Of a stretch of DNA of 64,000 nt, positions 61,500-64,000 are shown piece after piece. Source of the stretch: CAVTJL01 sp963735065 (GTDB lineage: Bacteria; Pseudomonadota; Alphaproteobacteria; Geminicoccales; Geminicoccaceae). Numbering within the stretch: the stretch's first letter is position 1; each line of letters begins with the position of its first letter. The stretch lies in assembly GCA_963735065.1 (NCBI GenBank), contig CAVTJL010000004.1, positions 868,001 to 932,000 of the forward strand, in the 5' to 3' direction. The notes under the pieces are model-generated. The model searched no databases. It saw only the letters and a list, made by a program, of their open reading frames with translations, and was not told the origin of the DNA. The position numbers and the translations under genes are program-made.

Positions 61500-61940
61500 A
61501 TGATCGCGATCAAGGGTTTCAATCATACCGGTATCTCGGTCGCCGACCTCGACCGCTGCGTCGCGTTCTTCACCGAGGCACTTGGCTTCACGGTCCGCTC
61601 GATAGCACCGCGCGACCCCGCGGTGATCGGCGCCATCACGGGGCTCGGCCGGGCCGAGGTGCGGATCGCCTACCTGGATGGACCCGGTCACACGCTCGAG
61701 CTGCTCGCCTACAGCAGCCCCGAAGGGCGCGCGACCTACCGAACCTCGGACGCGGGTGCCATGCACGTGGCCCTCGACGTGATCGACATGGAGGCAGCCG
61801 TCGCCGAGGCGGAGCGCTGGGGCTGGCGGCTGATGGGCAAGGTCGTCGCGATCGACAACGGCCCGAACAAGGGGCGCAGCATCGCCTACCTGTTCTGGGA
61901 CGAGCAGAACCTCATTCTGGAATTCATCGCTGATCCGTGA
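61500..61940 (+). CDS. VOC family (glyoxalase/bleomycin-resistance-like) protein
   Basis: This 146-residue protein has the vicinal oxygen chelate fold, with two beta-alpha-beta-beta-beta repeats. It begins FNHTGISVADLDRCVAFFTE. AYLDGPGHTLELLAYSSP supplies a Glu and HVALDVIDMEAAVAEAERWG a His. It ends in NKGRSIAYLFWDEQNLILEF with the last Glu ligand. Such proteins act as dioxygenases, isomerases or lyases. ATG at 61500 or GTG at 61494 starts it, with GGGAGG upstream. The function is unknown. Confidence 0.82.
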   Translation: MIAIKGFNHTGISVADLDRCVAFFTEALGFTVRSIAPRDPAVIGAITGLGRAEVRIAYLDGPGHTLELLAYSSPEGRATYRTSDAGAMHVALDVIDMEAAVAEAERWGWRLMGKVVAIDNGPNKGRSIAYLFWDEQNLILEFIADP

Positions 61941-62099
61941 CTCCTCGGGGCAGGTTGCGGATCCCCACCACCTGAGCAGGACGTCGCCGCCATCAGCGAG
62001 CGCGCAGGACGACCGACACCGGCCCCGCGGGCCGTCGGCAGCCGGCGATTTTCTCCGCTGCGGCAGCCAATTCCGTCTACCCAAAATATTAACGCCGCG

Positions 62100-62174
62100 C
62101 TAAGGTTCCTCTCGCTGAGGGCTGAGCAACTAGGCCTGTGAGCACCGCTAACACGGGGCTCACAGGTTTTTTTT
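62100..62174 (+). ncRNA. Possible small RNA ending in the 62135-62174 terminator
   Basis: Between a VOC gene and the sugar permease lies a 75-base stretch with a short hairpin (CCTC/GAGG at 62108-62120) and then a strong terminator. A TATTAA (62087-62092) sits a suitable distance before 62100, but no good -35 is visible. There is no open reading frame. It could be a stand-alone small RNA, or simply the 3' end of the VOC transcript. Confidence 0.35.
62135..62174 (+). terminator. Strong intrinsic terminator
   Basis: CCTGTGAGC (62135-62143) pairs perfectly with GCTCACAGG (62158-62166) across a 14-base loop, and eight T residues follow (62167-62174). It acts rightward. The nearest rightward gene ends at 61940, 195 bp upstream. 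Confidence 0.85.
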
Positions 62175-62221
62175 GCCCAGATGTCGGCCATCCGTCGATC
62201 AGCAGCCCAGAATGGGCTTGG

Positions 62222-63253
62222 TCAGCCCGCTGCCGCAGCGGGTCGCAGACGCTGCGCGTAGACGTTGATGACGAGCGCGGCGAGCAGGATCAGGCCACGG
62301 ATCAGGATCTTGAGGAAGCTGTCGATGTCGATGTGATCGAGGCCGTTGTTGAGAACACCCAGCACGAAGAGGCCGATGATGGTGTTGGGGATACCGCCGC
62401 GGCCACCGAAGAGGCTGGTGCCGCCGACGACGACGGCGGCGATCGAGTCCAGGAGAAAGTCGTCGAACTCGTTCTGCTGGGCGCTGCCGAAATAGGCGAC
62501 GCCGAGCATGCCGGCCACGCCCGAGCAGACGGCACAGATGATCATGACCGAGGCGATGATCGCCTTGACGTTCACGCCCGAGTACTCGGCCGCCTCGCGA
62601 TTGCCGCCGACCATGTACACATAGCGCCCGAAGCGGGTGTAGGTCAGGACGAGATGGCCGACGAGCAGGAAGAGCCCGCAGATGATGACGATCCAGGGCA
62701 CGGGGCCGAGACTGCCGCTGCCGAGCGTCTTGATCAACGGCGGCACCGCATAGGCGATCTGGCCGCGCACCAGCATGGCGCCGACGCCGGCGGCGATCTG
62801 CAGCATCGCCAACGTCATGATGAATGAGGGAATGCCGATCACGGTAACGCCGATCGCATTCACGCTTCCCAGGAGGAAGCAGGCGAGGAGAGCCATGATG
62901 ATCGCCGCGAAGCCGGGAAGCGGCAGGTTGGCGATGTTGACGTAGGATTCCTGGAGCGTGAAGAAGGCGACGACGATGGCCGTCGCATTGGCGACGCTCG
63001 CCACGCTGAGGTCGATCTCGGCACATAGGATGACGAAGGTCAGGCCTGTGGCGATGATGCCGGCGATCGAGACCTGGCGCAGGATGTTGGCCAGATTGCC
63101 CATCGACAGGAAGGACGGGCTCATCGCGGCGAAAACGACGACGAGGAACAGCAAGGTGACGAACGGCGCGATCACCTGAAGCCGGCCGGCGAGCCAGCCC
63201 CTCAGCCTCGAGCCCCCCTTCGAGGACCCCTTCTCGACGGCCTGAGCCTTCAT
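62222..63253 (-). CDS. Sugar ABC transporter permease (RbsC/XylH type)
   Basis: This inner-membrane permease of a ribose/xylose-type ABC importer has 343 residues and about ten spans. It has the family pattern FLSMGNLANILRQVSIAGII near the start and GITVIG-like VTVIGIPSFIMTLAML. The conserved ATPase-coupling loop contains GGTSLFGGRGGIPNTIIGLF. It ends in ILLAALVINVYAQRLR. It lies 12 bp downstream of the ATPase gene on the same strand. Substrate and binding protein lie outside the window. Confidence 0.92.
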   Translation of the reverse strand: MKAQAVEKGSSKGGSRLRGWLAGRLQVIAPFVTLLFLVVVFAAMSPSFLSMGNLANILRQVSIAGIIATGLTFVILCAEIDLSVASVANATAIVVAFFTLQESYVNIANLPLPGFAAIIMALLACFLLGSVNAIGVTVIGIPSFIMTLAMLQIAAGVGAMLVRGQIAYAVPPLIKTLGSGSLGPVPWIVIICGLFLLVGHLVLTYTRFGRYVYMVGGNREAAEYSGVNVKAIIASVMIICAVCSGVAGMLGVAYFGSAQQNEFDDFLLDSIAAVVVGGTSLFGGRGGIPNTIIGLFVLGVLNNGLDHIDIDSFLKILIRGLILLAALVINVYAQRLRPAAAAG

Positions 63254-63265
63254 GGATTCCTCATC

Positions 63266-64000
63266 TTATGCTGCAGCGAGCAGTCGGTCCTTGCTGACCG
63301 TCTCGTTGGCAAACTCGTGCGCGATGGTGCCCTTGCGCATGACCAGGATGCGATCGGCAAGCGCCAGAACCGTCTCGGGCTCGGTCGACACGACGATGAT
63401 GCCGAGCCCCTTCTCCTTGAGCCCCTTGACGATCTTGACCACATCGTCCTTGGCTCCGACATCCATGCCTCGCGTGGGCTCGGCCAGCACCAGAACGCGT
63501 GGCAGATGCGTCAGCCAGCGCGCGAGCGCCACCTTCTGCTGGTTGCCGCCGGAGAGGGTCCGGAGCGCCGGCTCGACGGAAAAGGGCCGGATCCGCAGCC
63601 GGTCGACATGCTCCTTTGCGATCGCCCGCTCGGCTGCGGGCTTCACGACAAGCCTCGAGATCCGCTCGAGAATGCTGATCGAGATGTTCTTGTAGACCGG
63701 CACGTCGGCGAAGAGCATGGCACGGCGACTTTCCGGCACGAGCGCGACGCCCGCACGCTTCGCCTTGGCCGTGCTCGTCAGCCTGATCGGCCGGCCGTCG
63801 ACCTGCACCTCGCCGTGGTCTGAGCGAAGCTTGCCGAAGAGCGCCTTGGCAAGCTCGAGCTGGCCCGAGCCCATGAAGCCATAGATGCCGAGAACCTCGC
63901 CAGCGTGCACCTCGAGCGAGACATCGTCGAACATGCCGGTGCGGCCGAGGCCCTTGGTCTGCATGACGATCGGCGTCTCGTCCCGAGGCGGCAGGCGTAT
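63266..64000 (-). CDS. Sugar ABC transporter ATP-binding protein, C-terminal part (runs off right edge)
   Basis: This is the second nucleotide-binding domain of a tandem ATPase of the RbsA/XylG/MglA type. The Walker A is degenerate, as usual for this second domain (GIYGFMGSGQLELAKALFG). The signature is LSGGNQQKVALARWL, and the Walker B-like sequence is RVLVLAEPTRGMDVGAK. The frame is open to the edge; the first domain and start are outside the window. It is followed by the permease gene. Confidence 0.92.
   Translation of the reverse strand: MRLPPRDETPIVMQTKGLGRTGMFDDVSLEVHAGEVLGIYGFMGSGQLELAKALFGKLRSDHGEVQVDGRPIRLTSTAKAKRAGVALVPESRRAMLFADVPVYKNISISILERISRLVVKPAAERAIAKEHVDRLRIRPFSVEPALRTLSGGNQQKVALARWLTHLPRVLVLAEPTRGMDVGAKDDVVKIVKGLKEKGLGIIVVSTEPETVLALADRILVMRKGTIAHEFANETVSKDRLLAAA

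Noticed and set aside
1..64000. CRISPR arrays, tRNA or rRNA genes, transposases, prophage genes, integrase sites
   Set aside because: No regularly spaced repeats, TPsiC-like ends, transposase or integrase motifs were seen on either strand.

Overview
This is a GC-rich, gene-dense chromosomal segment of an alphaproteobacterium. The evidence for that group is the set of neighbours typical of it: an HdaA-type DnaA regulator beside purM-purN, a class I lysyl-tRNA synthetase, a PhaR regulator of polyhydroxyalkanoate storage, and rpsF-rpsR-DUF2232-rplI. The order holC-pepA-lptD-surA-rsmA and the block fabD-fabG-acpP-fabF-mltG also fit. The species cannot be named from the sequence. I see no rRNA, tRNA, CRISPR array, prophage or insertion sequence. 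Almost every base lies in or close to a gene. TTG or GTG start codons behind good Shine-Dalgarno sequences are common.

Layout. 1-480: the start of a GH1 beta-glycosidase that runs off the left edge. 596-8880: a TPR/SPOR lipoprotein, anmK (cell-wall recycling), an SDR protein, hdaA, a CDP-alcohol phosphatidyltransferase, a DUF2066 protein, then purM-purN and ndk. 8966-15916: holC, pepA, lptD, surA, rsmA and gmk, covering DNA polymerase III, outer-membrane biogenesis and rRNA modification. 15991-20440: the leftward fatty-acid operon fabD-fabG-acpP-fabF-mltG with its own terminator. 20704-23733: the rightward ribosomal operon, then phaR. 23775-27653: a MarR regulator with a tiny Tat-type peptide, and a three-gene valine-degradation operon. 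27734-33645: a lipoprotein, trmJ, cimA, cysS and gltX. 33686-36558: a TRAP transporter. 36666-38380: a phosphopantetheinyl transferase facing a phosphoesterase that resembles mycobacterial PptH. 38377-43549: sufE, then a repair operon (DEXH helicase, PdeM, photolyase). 43593-48061: a VOC protein, a gamma-carbonic anhydrase-like protein, a methyltransferase, and a slipin/NfeD pair. 48208-52731: lysS, rsmB and purH. 52744-58460: a GH13 enzyme, a DUF2235-PilZ fusion, a small membrane protein, an Mrr restriction-enzyme remnant, an amidase and a DUF6494-like protein. 58473-64000: a type II NADH dehydrogenase, a DUF1330 protein, hemW, a VOC protein, a probable small RNA or terminator, and part of a sugar ABC transporter.

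Five genes are interrupted by what looks like one gained or lost base: the TPR lipoprotein, surA, rpsF, the DEXH helicase and an amidase. The protein clearly continues in another frame in each case. Three of the five look like duplication of one base in a two-base run, and two of the genes (surA, rpsF) are normally important, so assembly error is the first explanation to test. The most interesting biological leads are the DUF2235-PilZ fusion, the PPTase/PptH-like pair, the MarR plus Tat-type WDDGT-repeat peptide, a hairpin that buries the fabF ribosome-binding site, and the possible small RNA near 62.1 kb.
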